This document shows positions 26,672-38,985 of a stretch of DNA of 64,000 bases, in pieces. Location of the stretch: NCBI GenBank assembly GCA_032622095.1, contig CP136063.1, positions 90,995,980 through 91,059,979 on the forward strand, written 5' to 3'. The number at the start of each line of letters is the position of its first letter. Within the stretch, counting starts at the first letter, position 1. Origin of the DNA: Siphonodentalium dalli (taxonomy: Eukaryota; Mollusca; Scaphopoda; Gadilida; Siphonodentaliidae). The notes beneath the pieces are model-generated. The model was not told the origin of the DNA, searched no databases, and was given only the letters and a program-made list of their open reading frames with translations. A program made the translations under genes and the position numbers.

Positions 26672-28157
26672 AACACCTTCCTCCCTCCTTCACTTCCTTC
26701 AGTTTTCGGTTTTTGCAAATTCTTGTACCATATCGATTATATACTTGAAATTCATGACGATACATTAACTAAGGAACAACATACTTGTACATCACATCTT
26801 GTACACAAAATGTAAATATAAATGTTGAGATGTATGAAAATCGTTAATTTTATCAGTGGAGATATACCCAGCCGAAAAAATTGGTGTGAATCACCACAAG
26901 TCGTTTGTTGAACTTATTATCTGAACATTTTCCCCAAGGGATAACTACTTATCAATGAGTATTTTAATAGTATAGAATGGCTTAATCTCTCCCACTAGTT
27001 TAACTTTGATTTGTGAACCAAATAAGAAAAAAATAGTGCAGGTGATTTGTGAAAAAAAGTCAAGGAGAAATAACATGCATGGCTTATCAATATAAAGATT
27101 TGCCTAAATTATCTCCAGGATATCAGGGACCAGCCTAAAGGGGGCGACTTGAAGACATTCTCCCTAAAATGTGCAATTTCTACATAATTTTGTCCCAGGG
27201 AGAAGTGACCTCTAATATACAAGTATGCATATATCCCAAAAGCATATTTAAAGTGATATGAAACACTCTGGTAGGGTGATCAAATAGATATGGAGAATAC
27301 CTTTGCTCAAGGTAGTTATTTTTACAAATATTATTTCCAAATTGACAGCACACACCTTAATTTGTATATATTCAATAAATGCAGCGAGTCATGTGGTGAA
27401 ATCATTTTCGTTAGTTTGTCGCCAATAGTTGTGTCCCGAATCGAGAAGAAAATATTTACAATTGGGCGTAGTTTGGACGATGCTTTCTCTGGAGTGGTAC
27501 TGTCGATTTGTTTGAGATTTTCAGCGATGTTAGTAGAATGATACATTCCTCCAGTTGACATAATGCCTGAATACCAACTTATCAGTTTCAAGCACCCGAA
27601 CAAGTCCATAATATGTCTTTAAAGTATATTTACTGATTATAATGGTGTTCTTACTCACTATAATGGTTTTATAAATGGGCTCTTGTGTTGCATATTACTT
27701 ATTGGATAATAGGGAGGGTGATGTTGAGGTGTAAATTGAACCTTCAGCCAGTATGACTTCTCCCTGATAATAAACCACTTCTCCCTAATAACCTAACGGA
27801 GAAGTGACTTCTCCTGGTTTTAAACATCAAGGCTGTTCCCTGCAGGATAAACATGGATAAAATAAATGTGCTTCATGCTTCTCAGCTAAGGCCTCCTCCC
27901 TGGTGATGGTACAGCTATATATGACATGTATATTTATAATGTGACCTATACCAGCCCTGGTCAATTGGTCCTGCTAATGTGCTATAATGTTGGTGATGCT
28001 GCTGAATTGCTATGATTCTGTTAGGGCAAACTGATGCTGTTAAGAAAAAGTACTATTATTTTTTCTAAAGTTGTCATTGTTGCGGTGTTCAGTTAGTCTG
28101 AACATATCCAGGAAATGCCTGTATCGACCATTCAAGTTATCTTTATTGCGAAATATT
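26672..28157. other. Intergenic, fragments only
   Basis: A fragment of the CTTTCTATACTAAATGG MITE family lies at 26900-26995. A diverged repeat shared with 25720-25830 lies at about 27650-27800. The complementary open frames at 27290-27609 carry no recognisable domain. Nothing else is supported. Confidence 0.4.
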
Positions 28158-28552
28158 TTAAAGGTACTCAATCCGATCAGAGGTCCCCATATCATCAAGA
28201 TACAACAACAACAACATTTTTTCAAAATATGCTTTAGTAATCAGAATCGATTAATTGCAACAAAATAATGCTAACCACTGTCAACTATGGTATCAAATTT
28301 CTCAAACATGTTATTTATCAACATTTTGTTCAACGAAATATGGCCGTATTATCACTTGAGTATTCACAAAATTTTGCCGTATTACCACTTGTTTTCTGGG
28401 CCACAAACAATTGAAATAACAAACTTCAAAAATTGATATCTGATCACTCTGACCTTTGATGGCTGGGTTTCTCGACTCGAATCAAATATTTTTTACCCCC
28501 GAAGCCAAAGAAATAGTAATTGAGGAGCGTTAAATCGGATTGAGTATCTTTA
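28158..28552. mobile_element. TTAA-flanked MITE, AAAGGTACTCAATCCGAT family
   Basis: TTAAAGGTACTCAATCCGAT at the left is mirrored by ATCGGATTGAGTATCTTTAA at the right, with TTAA on both sides. The length is about 395 bp. Two relatives follow at 29249 and 30557. Confidence 0.75.
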
Positions 28553-29248
28553 ATACTGGTTGTATTAGTTTTTGCACTTCGACTATAATCAAGATGACGA
28601 TCCAAATCTTTTTGCAAGCACCACAGCAGCCATTTTTAAATATTTCAAAAAATTTAAATGTTCATGAATGTTTCACACAGACACTGGATTTTTCTCAAAT
28701 CACTCTGTTTAGCCAAACACCACGAAAATGACGCAACTTATAAAAATAACGGTACTCTTTCATTACATCATCAGTTTGCCCTACCAGCATCATAGCAGAC
28801 TAGCAGGACCACTTACAAGGGGTGTATGTTGAACTCTGACTGTAAGGCTTCACAAAGGACCTGATGACAAATGCTTTGTGGTGAAATAACACGTTGCGAC
28901 CCATGTGAATACTTAATGATGATGGCACACGATAACGAAGTCAACTAACATTCAATTGGTCTAAATACTGTTATGGACGAGTGATTGAGTCGTCATGTTT
29001 ATGTCATTTAGAAAGTCATACTTGTGCCATTATTAAATGAAATAAGCTGGCGCAAAAGGTTGCAAAACAAATTTTATCTAGGGACATTTCATTTGCTGCA
29101 ATATTGATATAATTAATATGGTTGTGCACTGGGATGCGCGATCCCAAAATTTCCACACAAACCGTGAATTAGTGTATTTTGCACTGCCAAATTCAACTAT
29201 AATAGTTGAATTTAGGATGTTCCTGACATGTTAATGTAATTATCAAAT
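28553..29248. other. Intergenic, no feature recognised
   Basis: No exon or bounded repeat is evident between the two copies of the AAAGGTACTC family. Confidence 0.35.
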
Positions 29249-29672
29249 TTAAAGATGCAAAATCCGAATTAACGCTCCCAAATTAATATTTCTTTGGCTT
29301 CGGGGGTAAAAAATATCTGATTCGAGTCGAGGAACCCACAGATATGGTTTTTTGAAATTTGTTATTTCCCAAGATATGTCATTTTTGGTGGCCTGGCAAA
29401 TATCCGTCAAGCCGACGGTCTCGGACCAAATTGCGGATGAAGATGGATAACAATAAAATCAAGTGGCTTTGGTTGTTAGATATTTGACAATCCAGTCAAA
29501 TTTTTTTGAACAAAATGTTGATAAATAACACATTTTGGACAATTTTATAAGATAGTTGACTGTGGTGAACATTATTTTTGGGCAACTGATAACTGAAGCA
29601 GCATTTCAAAAAATGTTGCTGTTGTTGGAATCTGATGATTCGGGCACCATCGAATCGGATTGAGTACCTTTA
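29249..29672. mobile_element. TTAA-flanked MITE, AAAGGTACTCAATCCGAT family
   Basis: An inverse-orientation copy: left TTAAAGATGCAAAATCCGAA, right ATCGGATTGAGTACCTTTAA, with shared interior GGCTTCGGGGGTAAAAAATA. TTAA flanks both ends. Confidence 0.7.
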
Positions 29673-29731
29673 AACAGATTATCTTTTTCAGTCAATGCAA
29701 TGTACTGTATGAAATTAATGTAATTACTATA

Positions 29732-29846
29732 CAGTAATGCCCTACATAATCGACTCCTTAACCACAGCAGAATTATAGGTAACTTTTCAAGATATAGTCG
29801 GAAATATGGCTTGTTGCCATTCATCAGAAAGCTCTCACTATTACTG
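29732..29846. mobile_element. Palindromic TA-type MITE, internally deleted
   Basis: The left arm is complete (CAGTAATGCCCTACATAATC to AAAGCTCTC). The right arm is reduced to ATTACTG, with TA flanks. Confidence 0.75.
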
Positions 29847-29885
29847 TATAAGGGTAAGGAAAGGCTAACAAATCTATCAATATCA

Positions 29886-29999
29886 AGTAATACCCTAAAT
29901 AATCGACTCCGATGAATTGCACCATATTTCCGACTAAATCCTGAAAAATTACCCATAATTCTTATGTGTTAAGGAGTCGATTATTTAGGGCATTATTGT
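29886..29999. mobile_element. Palindromic TA-type MITE, short copy
   Basis: AGTAATACCCTAAATAATCG at the left and TTATTTAGGGCATTATTG at the right, with the middle deleted. Confidence 0.7.
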
Positions 30000-30556
30000 A
30001 AGTTAATAGTAATTGTAATATTTCCATGAAATGAATTGTATTGAGTGACAAATGTTTTCAACAACTCTATTTAGGAATTGACAAGTCTGTTGCCAATAGA
30101 AAATATTTGTTGCCAAATGTAAATGTGAACACTGTCGGCCCTTGTACCAGGCAGGCTAATATCAATCTGTTGTCTTCCAATAAAAATATTTTTTTTAAAT
30201 GGCAGGCCAGTTATAGATGGATCAAATTTAATATATCACATGGATTTCTGTACATAGTTTTGTCAGATCTATGTGAAAACCAGATTTTCTGTCACATACC
30301 CGTTTAGAAAATATTGTATATTAGAACAAATTTAAATAATTGTTCATGACACAACGAGTCATACTAACCTGTGAAAGGCAAAATAAATACAAATTCTTTG
30401 TTCTCAGGCACCTCCCTCATCACACAAAAGAGTGGGCCTCATCAAAACAAATTATTTTGAAATTTAACCCAAAACTCATAATATATAAAAACTCATTCTC
30501 CAATATCCACAATAATACATTTACATGCCAGTAGGTTTCTGTTGAAGGCATAATGG
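30000..30556. other. Intergenic, no feature recognised
   Basis: AT-rich sequence between MITEs. The 88-codon frame at 30041-30307 shows no recognisable domain and no splice context. Confidence 0.35.
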
Positions 30557-31352
30557 TTAAAAGGTTAAGCACCCATCAATTACTATTTATTTGGCTTTGG
30601 GGTAAAAAATATTTGATTCTTTGTCGAGGAACCCATCCATCAAAGCTCAGAGTGATCAGATATCGATTTTTAAAATCCATTATTTTTCACCATCTGGAAT
30701 ATTTAGTGGCCCAATAAAAGTCAATAAGAAGACCAATTAGCAGATGAAGATGATAACTCTAAAATCAAGTGGCTTTTTTGTGTCAGATATTTGACAAACT
30801 GGCAAAATTTCATTGTAAAAAATGTTGATAAATAACAGGTTTTGGGCAACTTTGAACCTGATGTTTGCACGAAATGGAACAGAAAAGAGCGTTCCGTGTT
30901 AGTCTATTCTTGATATGGTAGAAATAAAGAGCCTTTGTTTCACTTCTGTACGAAAAAAATACCAGCTGGAATAGGGCTCTGACCACAGTATGTATTTCTC
31001 AGAGCATATGAGGCCGGTATATATACTTATCACATTTCTTGTATTTGCAACCAATCTTATACATCCTTAGACATTACTTAGACAAAATTCTGATTCCCCT
31101 TCCATTTTTGGAATAATAGACTTTGTGCCTAAACTTGAGCACAGAGCAGACGTCGGTGTCTCAACAAAAACAATATGTTCACAGTTTATTACATCGAACA
31201 AGTTGCAATATTTTATACTATATAGTTGACTGTGGTTAGCATTATTTTTGGGTAATTAATCGATTATGATAACTGAAGCGGCATTTAAACAAAATTTCTT
31301 GTTGTTGGAATCTGATGATATGGGGACCATCGAATCGGATTGAGTACCTTTA
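30557..31352. mobile_element. AAAGGTACTC-family MITE with ~350-bp insertion
   Basis: TTAA at 30557-30560 and 31349-31352. The interior matches 29249-29672 until about 30853, then resumes near 31210 (TATAGTTGACTGTGGTTAGC). About 350 bp of foreign sequence lies between. Confidence 0.65.
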
Positions 31353-31734
31353 AAAGGCTTTGCTTGGAAAATAGTAGGATTTTTAAGCATAAAATTACCT
31401 ACACATGTATATATTCATTAATTTCTAGAGTTCTGGGGGGGGGGGAAATAAAAAGCCTCCCACCCTGATCCAATTTCCCATACCGGTATGTAATTGTCTG
31501 AGAACACAGGTATTTATATTTAATGCCTTAATATGGAATCTTTTTCGATTTGGGTTTACTGATAATGTATCATATTAGAACAAAATATCTAGTTAATACC
31601 ATTATGCAGGGTATGTTTGTATGTTTCTGTATGCTTGGTATGTCTGTTTGTTCCCATTGATCATGATTACATGCTGTTAACGTTTGCTATGCTAATGTTT
31701 ATTCATTGTCAGAGAAGATATTGGAGATGTTCTA

Positions 31735-31826
31735 CAGTAATGCCCTAAATAATCGACTCCTTAACCACAGCAGAATTATGGGTAATTATGCTGTGGTTAA
31801 GGAGTCGATTATTTAGGGCATTACTG
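31735..31826. mobile_element. Minimal palindromic TA-type MITE (92 bp)
   Basis: Only the outer ~45 bp of each arm remain, joined at GGGTAATTATGC. The ends are CAGTAATGCCC / GGGCATTACTG with TA at the left. Confidence 0.8.
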
Positions 31827-31944
31827 TCCATATCATGAGCTCACGTCTAGTCGACAGACTGATCTTATACGTGATTATATTTATGTGAATTAAATCTATT
31901 TATATATGCAGTGTTTCTCAGTTCCATCCCAATTTGACAAGATA

Positions 31945-32130
31945 ATCCCATTAAAGTTTTCTATACTAAATGGATTCTACCATTCAGTTATAAAAGTATA
32001 CATCAGAAAGGTCTATTATTCACTTGGAGGCATGTTCAGGAAATATAAGCAGACGACCGACAGGAAAAATGATAATACAAGTGCAGAAGGATTTCTTTAA
32101 ATTGGTGGGAAATGTTCAGGTCGTTTTTTG
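31945..32130. mobile_element. Fragment of CTTTCTATACTAAATGG MITE family
   Basis: TTTTCTATACTAAATGGATTC and the following TATAAAAGTATACATC match 22902-23249. The right end is lost at the next element. Confidence 0.6.
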
Positions 32131-32138
32131 AACTTTTA

Positions 32139-34112
32139 TTAGCTCAACTTTACTTGTACAGTTTGAGCTATTGCCATGGCTTGGTATCCATCATCCGTGT
32201 GTGTGGAGACGTTAACAATTTCCATTGGCACGGGCTACAGGTCGTAGCTTTGGTCAGTTAATTATGAAATTTGTCATGGCTGTTGACATTGATGGGGTAT
32301 TAACATGTAAATTGGAACAAGTCATTTTGGGATTATTCGTCCATAAAACATGGCCGCCGGCAGCATCTCGGATTTTACTCTTTGCACATTGGGGAGGAAA
32401 AAATCTGCAGACACAGGGTGGAAAAAATCAAATCTACCCCAGTCGGACAACAACTCGGTTTGACCGGAAACCGAAATAAACACCGGAGCATACAATTCAC
32501 GAGAAGGTGCTTGGTAACTTAGTTTAGATAATTATGACTAAAATGGTCATTGTCTACCAGTAGAACGCAGATTTGTACCTCGTGATGTCATGACATGTAC
32601 AAACATGTATATTGGTGATCGCAACGCTTTGTATGCACTTTAAATGAAAGTGTCAATGACACTGTAGCTCAACTTGGACTGGGAATAATTTAATGTATTA
32701 CAGTCAATGGAGCGATTAGGAATGTGGAAAGTTGAATGTCTTATACTAGTTTATAGACATGAATAGAAAAGTAAAATCCAAGATGGCTGCTGGCGGCCAT
32801 GTTTTCGGCCGAATGACCCCAAAATGAGTCGTTTCCCATCTACATGTCATCGTTAACATCCATGACAAATTTATGACGATCAGACTAAAGGTACGACCTG
32901 TAGCCCATGCTAAAGAATTGTCATACAAAGAGTAAAATCCAAGATGGCTGCAGGCGGCCATGTTTTTTGTCCAAATGACCCCAAAATGACTCGTTCCCAT
33001 TTACATTTCAATTTCAACAGCCATGACAAATTTTATGATGATCAGACTAAAGGTACGACCTGTAGCCCGTGCTAAAGGATTTAGTCATACAAAGTGTAAA
33101 ATCAAAGATGGCTGCTGGCGACCATGTTTTTGGGCCGAATGACCCCAAAATTACTTGTTCCCATCTACATGTCATTGTTAACATCCATGACACATTTTAT
33201 GATGATCAGACTAAAGGTACGACCTGCAGCCCATGCTAAAGAATTTAGTCATACAAAGAGTAAAATCCAAGATGGCTGCTGGATGTTTGTTGGACGAATG
33301 CCCCCAAAATTACTCGTTCCCATCTATATGTCAATATTATCATCCATGACAAATTTCATGATGATCAGACGAACAGTACGACATGTGGCCCGTGCTAATG
33401 GATTAAATTTTGAAATCCAAGATGGCCGCTGGCGGCCATGTTTTTTGTCCAAATGACCCCAAAATGACTCGTTCCCATCTACATTCCAATTTCAACAGCC
33501 ATGACAAATTGTATGATGATCAAACTAAAGGTACGCCCTGTAGCCCGTGCTAAAGGATTTAGTCATACAAAGAGTAAAATCCAAGATGGCTGCTGGCGGC
33601 CATGTTTTTTGGCCGAATGACCCCAAAATGACTCGTTCCCATCTACATGTCATTATTAACATTCTTGACAAATTTTATGATGATCAGACTAAAGGTACGA
33701 CCTGCAGCCTGTGCTAAAGAATTTAGTCATACAAAGAGTAAAATCCAAGATGGCTGCTGGCGGCCATGTTTTTTGGCCGAATCACCCCAAAATTACTCGT
33801 TCCCATCTATATGTCAATATTATCATCCATGACAAATTTCATGATGATCAGACGAACAGTACGACCTGTGGCCCGTGCTAATGGATTAAATTTTGAAATC
33901 CAAGATGGCCGCTGGCTGCCATGTTTTTTGTCCGAATGATCCCAAAATGACTCGTTCCCATCTACATTCCAATTTCAACAGCCATGACAAATTTCATAAT
34001 AATCGGACCAAACTGTAGCCCGTGCTAAAGGAAATTGTTGACGAATCACGCACGCACGACGGATACCAAGCCATGGCAATAGCTCAAACTTTACAAAGTA
34101 AAGTTGAGCTAA
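32139..34112. mobile_element. TIR element with eight tandem ~160-bp units
   Basis: The ends are ~55-bp inverted repeats: TTAGCTCAACTTTACTTGTA at the left and the inverse (AAAGTAAAGTTGAGCTAA) at the right. Both continue with CCATGGCTTGGTATCC. The interior holds about eight units starting near 32773, 32934, 33101, 33263, 33412, 33574, 33738 and 33898. Each unit reads CCAAGATGGC(T/C)GCTGGCGGCC, ATGACCCCAAAAT, ACTCGTTCCCATCTA, CCATGACAAAT and GATGATCAGAC. The layout resembles bivalve tandem-core elements. Open frames such as 33124-33456 come from the repeat. Confidence 0.8.
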
Positions 34113-34499
34113 AAATGACAACTAGTCATTACCTCGACTTTGAAAAAGATGCAAATGAGATGAGTGAGATACCAGCATATAACTGTTTTCTGATACCATT
34201 GGAGGAGAAATTGTTTAATACATGGGATAGTTCTGCAGTAAAAATTTGCCAGATAAGCGATCGCAGGGTAGAATTCTGCATTTGACTGGTAGACACTGAC
34301 ATAGTCGGCATTATTAAGAGGGTTAATGGGGTCAATATCACATGTAAACCAAGACAGTGGTTATCCAAAATTGTTTTAGGTGGATTGTACTACTCATGTA
34401 TATATGATTTGGATAGGTTAATCCATATTCTATAAAATGAGAGAAAATTGAAGTTGTGAGTCTGAAAATACATATTTGGAAAAAAATTACATGCAAATT

Positions 34500-34740
34500 T
34501 TTTCCGACAACCCCCCCCCCCCCTAAATGAATAAGGACAAAATTTCCGTGTACATTTTTGACGCCTAGGTACCCCCCACCCCCCCGGTACGTTGTGTCCC
34601 GCAGTTTTTTTCCGCCCCCCCCCCCCCCTGCTTTGCATGACTAAATACTTCGACACAGGCTACAGGTCGTACCTTTGGTCCGATCATCATGAAATTTTTC
34701 ATGGATGTTGACATTAACAAATAGGTAAAGTAACCATTTG
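34500..34740. repeat. C-tracts plus a stray ~160-bp unit fragment
   Basis: Three C-runs of 11-16 bases lie between 34509 and 34628. They are followed by CAGGCTACAGGTCGTACCTT and GATCATCATGAAATTT (34640-34740), the inverse of the unit in 32139-34112. This is a degraded copy. Confidence 0.55.
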
Positions 34741-35009
34741 TACCCCGTGTACCCATAGTCCTGAAATTAATTCAGGAAATTTGTTTTCTAATTTGTAACC
34801 ATTGTACCCGACGTAACAACAGGTACTGATATTTTTCGGCATACCAAAATTTGCCATATATGGAATATTCCCCGAGGGAACTACTCATCAATGAGTATTT
34901 AGTACAGAAAGGATTTAGCTGGTTTCTTTGATCAATCGGTAAGATAAGTAAGTAGTTTCACTACATATAATTTATATTAATGAATGGGATTTGATGGATA
35001 CAATATATA

Positions 35010-35480
35010 AGAATAAAAGGTCAGCAGACCACAGTGTCCCCCGACAACATGGCAAGTCGATGCCGCTTTGTTAAAGAAATTAAAAAAAAAGGGTTAATAA
35101 CTCCATAAAAAAAATATTAGCTATATAGATGTTTCAAATCTCTACATTTAAAACTGTAGGAGAAGTTGATTACACCATGAAGGTACCCAATCTCATCCAA
35201 AAGGCAAAAATGTTCCAAATTTTCTAAGTCGAAAACCCCCCCCCCCCAAAATATGGAAAAAATTATATTTTTGATTAGCTATATAGATGTTGCAAATCAC
35301 CAACATGTTAGGAACAATATCCCAGAGTTTCAAATCTCTACGTTTAAAACTGTAGGAGGAGTTGATTACACCATGAAGGTACCCAATCACGGACGGACGG
35401 ACACACGGACGGATGCACGGACGGACGAGGGTCATTTCTATAGTCCTCCGACGGAAACGTCGGGGGACAATAAGTATCTT
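35010..35480. repeat. Two-unit tandem repeat with (ACGG)n tract
   Basis: GGTCAGCAGACCACAGTGT starts a block in which TAGCTATATAGATGTT and AAACTGTAGGAG recur. It ends with ACGGACGGACGGACAC and related ACGG copies at about 35391-35428. It is the inverted relative of 20170-20600. Confidence 0.65.
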
Positions 35481-35581
35481 GAGCTAGTTTAATCGCTATT
35501 CACATTAGAATAAACAAATATGGTTTAAAACCACCACGGCCTCTGAACTGTTCAAAGATGCACAGCAAATAATAGTGCTCC

Positions 35582-35735
35582 ACGCAGGTATTTTAATCCA
35601 ATTGGCAGCACATGCAGGCACATGCACCATTCTTTTATGGAAATAGTAAGTAGTGACTTTCACGCAGGTATTTTAATCCAATTGGCAGCACAAAGCACCA
35701 TTCTTTTATGGAAATAGTAAGTAGTGACTTTCACT
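35582..35735 (+). repeat. Tandem duplication of ~80 bp
   Basis: CACGCAGGTATTTTAATCCA ... GTAAGTAGTGACTTT occurs twice in a row. The first copy has an extra 12 bases (GCACATGCAGGC region). Confidence 0.8.
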
Positions 35736-35927
35736 GGTGGAATCCATTGTTGTGACTTGCAATAATCCCCATAAATGGGGGTATGGCAGAACAAGAGGCC
35801 GATCACGATTAAATAGTAAATTACTATGATCGGAATCATAAATCAGAGTTTTTATGTTGAATTATAGAGTATACTGTTATTTACTATTGTAGACAAATGT
35901 ACATAAAACAAATTATTGGAATTTATG

Positions 35928-36001
35928 GGTCACTCGCATTTATATAAGAGAATGCACTGGTACAGGATCTGGAATGCTGCACCACCACAGCCTTGGGTTA
36001 A
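35928..36001. mobile_element. TTAA double-palindrome MITE, right-end fragment
   Basis: ACTCGCATTTATATAAGAGA to CTTGGGTTAA matches the right end of the TTAA family only. Confidence 0.65.
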
Positions 36002-37115
36002 ATGTGAAAAAAGATGACCTGCACATGGAATACTTCGGTTAAGAGAGTCCAATTTAAGTTTACAATGATAATGTATCAAATTCTACCAACAACACGCATC
36101 AGGATAAAGACACCTCACTGCTGACCCATTAATATCAATTATATAGCAGAGCTGTCAACAAATCCGACATTTTTTATATTGATGCCGACATCTCTATTAA
36201 ACCAATAACATTTATAATGACCATATGTAGAGTGATATACTCAGCTGTGCAATGCAGCACAGATGTACTAGTCTACTGTTAATATCATGTGATGTGTATT
36301 GTTGAAACTTGTTATTAAATTAGATACCATAGCTTTCTTTATTTGCACATTGGCATAAGAGAAATAAAAAATAATATAGCCTTATCAATAGCTAAGTAGT
36401 CCAAAGGCATGGGATGGTTTTGGTGAATTGGGTTTAAAGTCGATCCAAACAAATTTACCAGTACATAAAACAAGATTTTGTCCCGATTTAAACCAAATTT
36501 GGTGTGGTGACTCGGGGTACCCTTGGCAGAGTTATAATGGTGTTAGTTTTTCAAATTTTGTTATTTTATTATATATTTTTTTTATTTCTTTATTTATTTT
36601 TGTTAAATTGAGCAAGGAATTCATTCTAAAAAAAATTCAAAGTTTCAAAACAATTGATAAAATTGTACATAGATGGAGACGGACGAGCCAATTCCAGCAT
36701 ACCCCACCCCCCCCCCCCCCCACCCCCCAAAAAAAAACTCATTGCAAGGGGGTATAATTAAGAACTGAACAATGGATAATGCAAAATGCAACTTTAATTT
36801 TCCTTCAATGACATATATGCAACATTTTATAATATGTCTAAGCACATGTGTGAGACACTTAATATTGTACACCCCATATATGCCAGCCCTACGCCCGGAC
36901 GTCTGGAGACGGAGCCAGCCTTACATCCATGTGCTGATTGACAGATGAAACCCCAAACCCAAAAACAAATAGCACAATTGAATTAACAGATACATGTAGC
37001 AAAACCACCTCGGAAGAAACAAGGATATGTGTGCAGTGTTAACATGGCATCACCTCAATTATTCCACAATCATATTAAATGTCAGCAAATGTTACAGTTT
37101 ATCACATACAATGTA
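36002..37115. other. Intergenic, no gene recognised
   Basis: AT-rich sequence with a C-run near 36705-36728. The 109-codon frame at 36428-36757 ends in that C-run and has no domain I recognise. Confidence 0.4.
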
Positions 37116-37328
37116 CAGTAATGCCCTAAATAATCGACTCCTTAACCACGGCAGAATTATGGCTAATTTTTCAGGATTTTGTCGGAAATATGGCTTGTTG
37201 CCATTCATCAGAAATCTCTCACCAAGAGCTTTCCGATGAATGGCAACAAGCCATATTTCCGACTAAATCTTGAGAAATTACCCAGAATTCTGCTCAGGTT
37301 AAAGAGTCGATTATTTAGGGTATTGCTG
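37116..37328. mobile_element. Full-length palindromic TA-type MITE
   Basis: CAGTAATGCCCTAAATAATC at the left and its inverse (last bases GTATTGCTG) at the right, with TA on both sides. The centre is ATCTCTCACCAAGAGCT. Confidence 0.8.
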
Positions 37329-37617
37329 TATGAACCTATATTAACATGTTCACTGCCGACATTGGGTATGTAATTGAATGGGAATCAGCAGTGAACGTGT
37401 TAAATATGCTTTATATTTATAGTCTACAAAATTATAGCACTGACAATGCTTACTTCTTAAGTTTGAAGGTATCTACCAAATAATCGCAATATCTGTTTGA
37501 CTATAGTAAAGGGGTTCCCTTTATTCCCCTAATTTATTCCACTAATTTCTCACTAAGTTTTACAGACATTTATATAATTTATGTTATGCCGCATGAAACC
37601 ACTTTGAATGCCATGAG

Positions 37618-38072
37618 CAAGCCTGAGTTTAGTGTGCCTGTCATTTGCAGAATGAAGTCCCCAGAGGGTGAATTTAGTGATGCTATCCCGCATAGCGGTC
37701 TAGCATCACCAAATTCACCCTCTGGGGACCTCATTCTGCATGGCCTCATTTGCTATGGGAGACAGACTCAGATTGAAGTTCCCAAATGGTGAATATTGTG
37801 ATGTACACCCATTAGGAACATCGATTATGCAACGTGTCATCTGCCAATTTGGGGATATAGAGAAACAAATCTAAAAAAGAAATAGAATCTATGTGAAGAT
37901 GATTCTATAGAAATTTGATAACAAAGAAACTTTACAGAAGATTAGGCCTAAGCAGAATGAGGTCCCCAGAGGGTGAATTTAGTGATGCTAACCAGTATGC
38001 AGGATAGCATCACTAAATTCACCCTCTGGGAACCTCATTCTGCAAATGACAGGCACACTAAACTCAGGCTTG
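37618..38072. mobile_element. CAAGCCT hAT-MITE, long form
   Basis: CAAGCCTGAGTTTAGTGTGC to ACACTAAACTCAGGCTTG, with two inverted AGAATGA(A/G)GTCCCCAGAGGG arm pairs. No matching TSD was found at this copy. Confidence 0.8.
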
Positions 38073-38084
38073 CGTGTAGGTATG

Positions 38085-38215
38085 TTTTGAGGGGTTGATA
38101 ATTTTTTTTAATTTGTATAGCATATTGCAGCACTGGGGTAGATTTTGTATAGCATTCCCTACCAATGCAAGTTTTTTCATTGAAAATGAGATGCGATTCC
38201 AGTTAAATCAAGCCC
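38085..38215. repeat. Dispersed repeat shared with 56225-56425
   Basis: TTTGTATAGCATTCCCTACC and CAGCACTGGGGTAGATTTTG occur in inverse orientation at 56225-56425. Unclassified. Confidence 0.55.
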
Positions 38216-38835
38216 TGCCTCTCAGCAAATTATGTATACATAATTTTGGGCTTTGAACGAGCCATATCTGTTCAAGATTGTGGAATCATCATTTGAGAGA
38301 CGTTGAAGTGATGTCATTTGGAGAGTATGGTTTGTGCTGTGTGGAGACTGTGGGTTCTCGGGCCAGCATCACGGGGGTTATAGGGGCAAGCTTGCCACTC
38401 TCATACTGAGAACAATATATCAATAAGCCTCATGTAACAATTCCAATAATTTTTAAATCAATGATTCATCTTTAAATTGCTTTATAACAAAAACGTTTCA
38501 ATCTGAAACGGTCACACTTTAGTTACCATGGAAACGAATCTTCACCAACAGACATCGTTTTATTTCCATGGCTACATGTCATTAACCTATAATTACAAAA
38601 TACCTCTGGTTAAATCACAGAATGTTCCGATTTCCCACACATCATTCGTAATTATTGGTTAATGGATGGCTGAATACAAAGCATAGGGTTTCCATCTATA
38701 TCGATGGAAGCAAATGGGGGTGCAGCTTGTTACATCCGATTCATCTGATTGGTTCGTATTATTAGCACATGCAAAATTATGAGGAAAAAATCTGTCATGA
38801 AAGTGATGGATGTGATAATGAAAAACAAATGCGAA
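38216..38835. other. Intergenic, no feature recognised
   Basis: No open frame of note and no bounded repeat. Confidence 0.35.
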
Positions 38836-38985
38836 AACAATCCGGATGCAGTGAATTTCAGATAATAAACCGGATGCAGTGAATTTCAGATAACAAACTG
38901 GATGAAGTGAATTTCAGTTAGCAAACCGGATGTCATGAATTTCAATTAACGAACCGGATGCTGTGAAATTCATATAACAAAGTGA
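38836..38985 (+). repeat. Tandem ~29-bp repeat, about five units
   Basis: CCGGATGCAGTGAATTTCAG followed by ATAA(T/C)AAA recurs with growing divergence (CTGGATGAAG, CCGGATGTCATG, CCGGATGCTGTG). Confidence 0.8.

Noticed and set aside
33124-33832. Plus-strand frames of 110 and 61 codons
   Set aside because: They are repeated translations of the ~160-bp units in 32139-34112.
38836-38985. CRISPR-like repeat array
   Set aside because: The units are contiguous without unique spacers and the DNA is eukaryotic, so it is a minisatellite.
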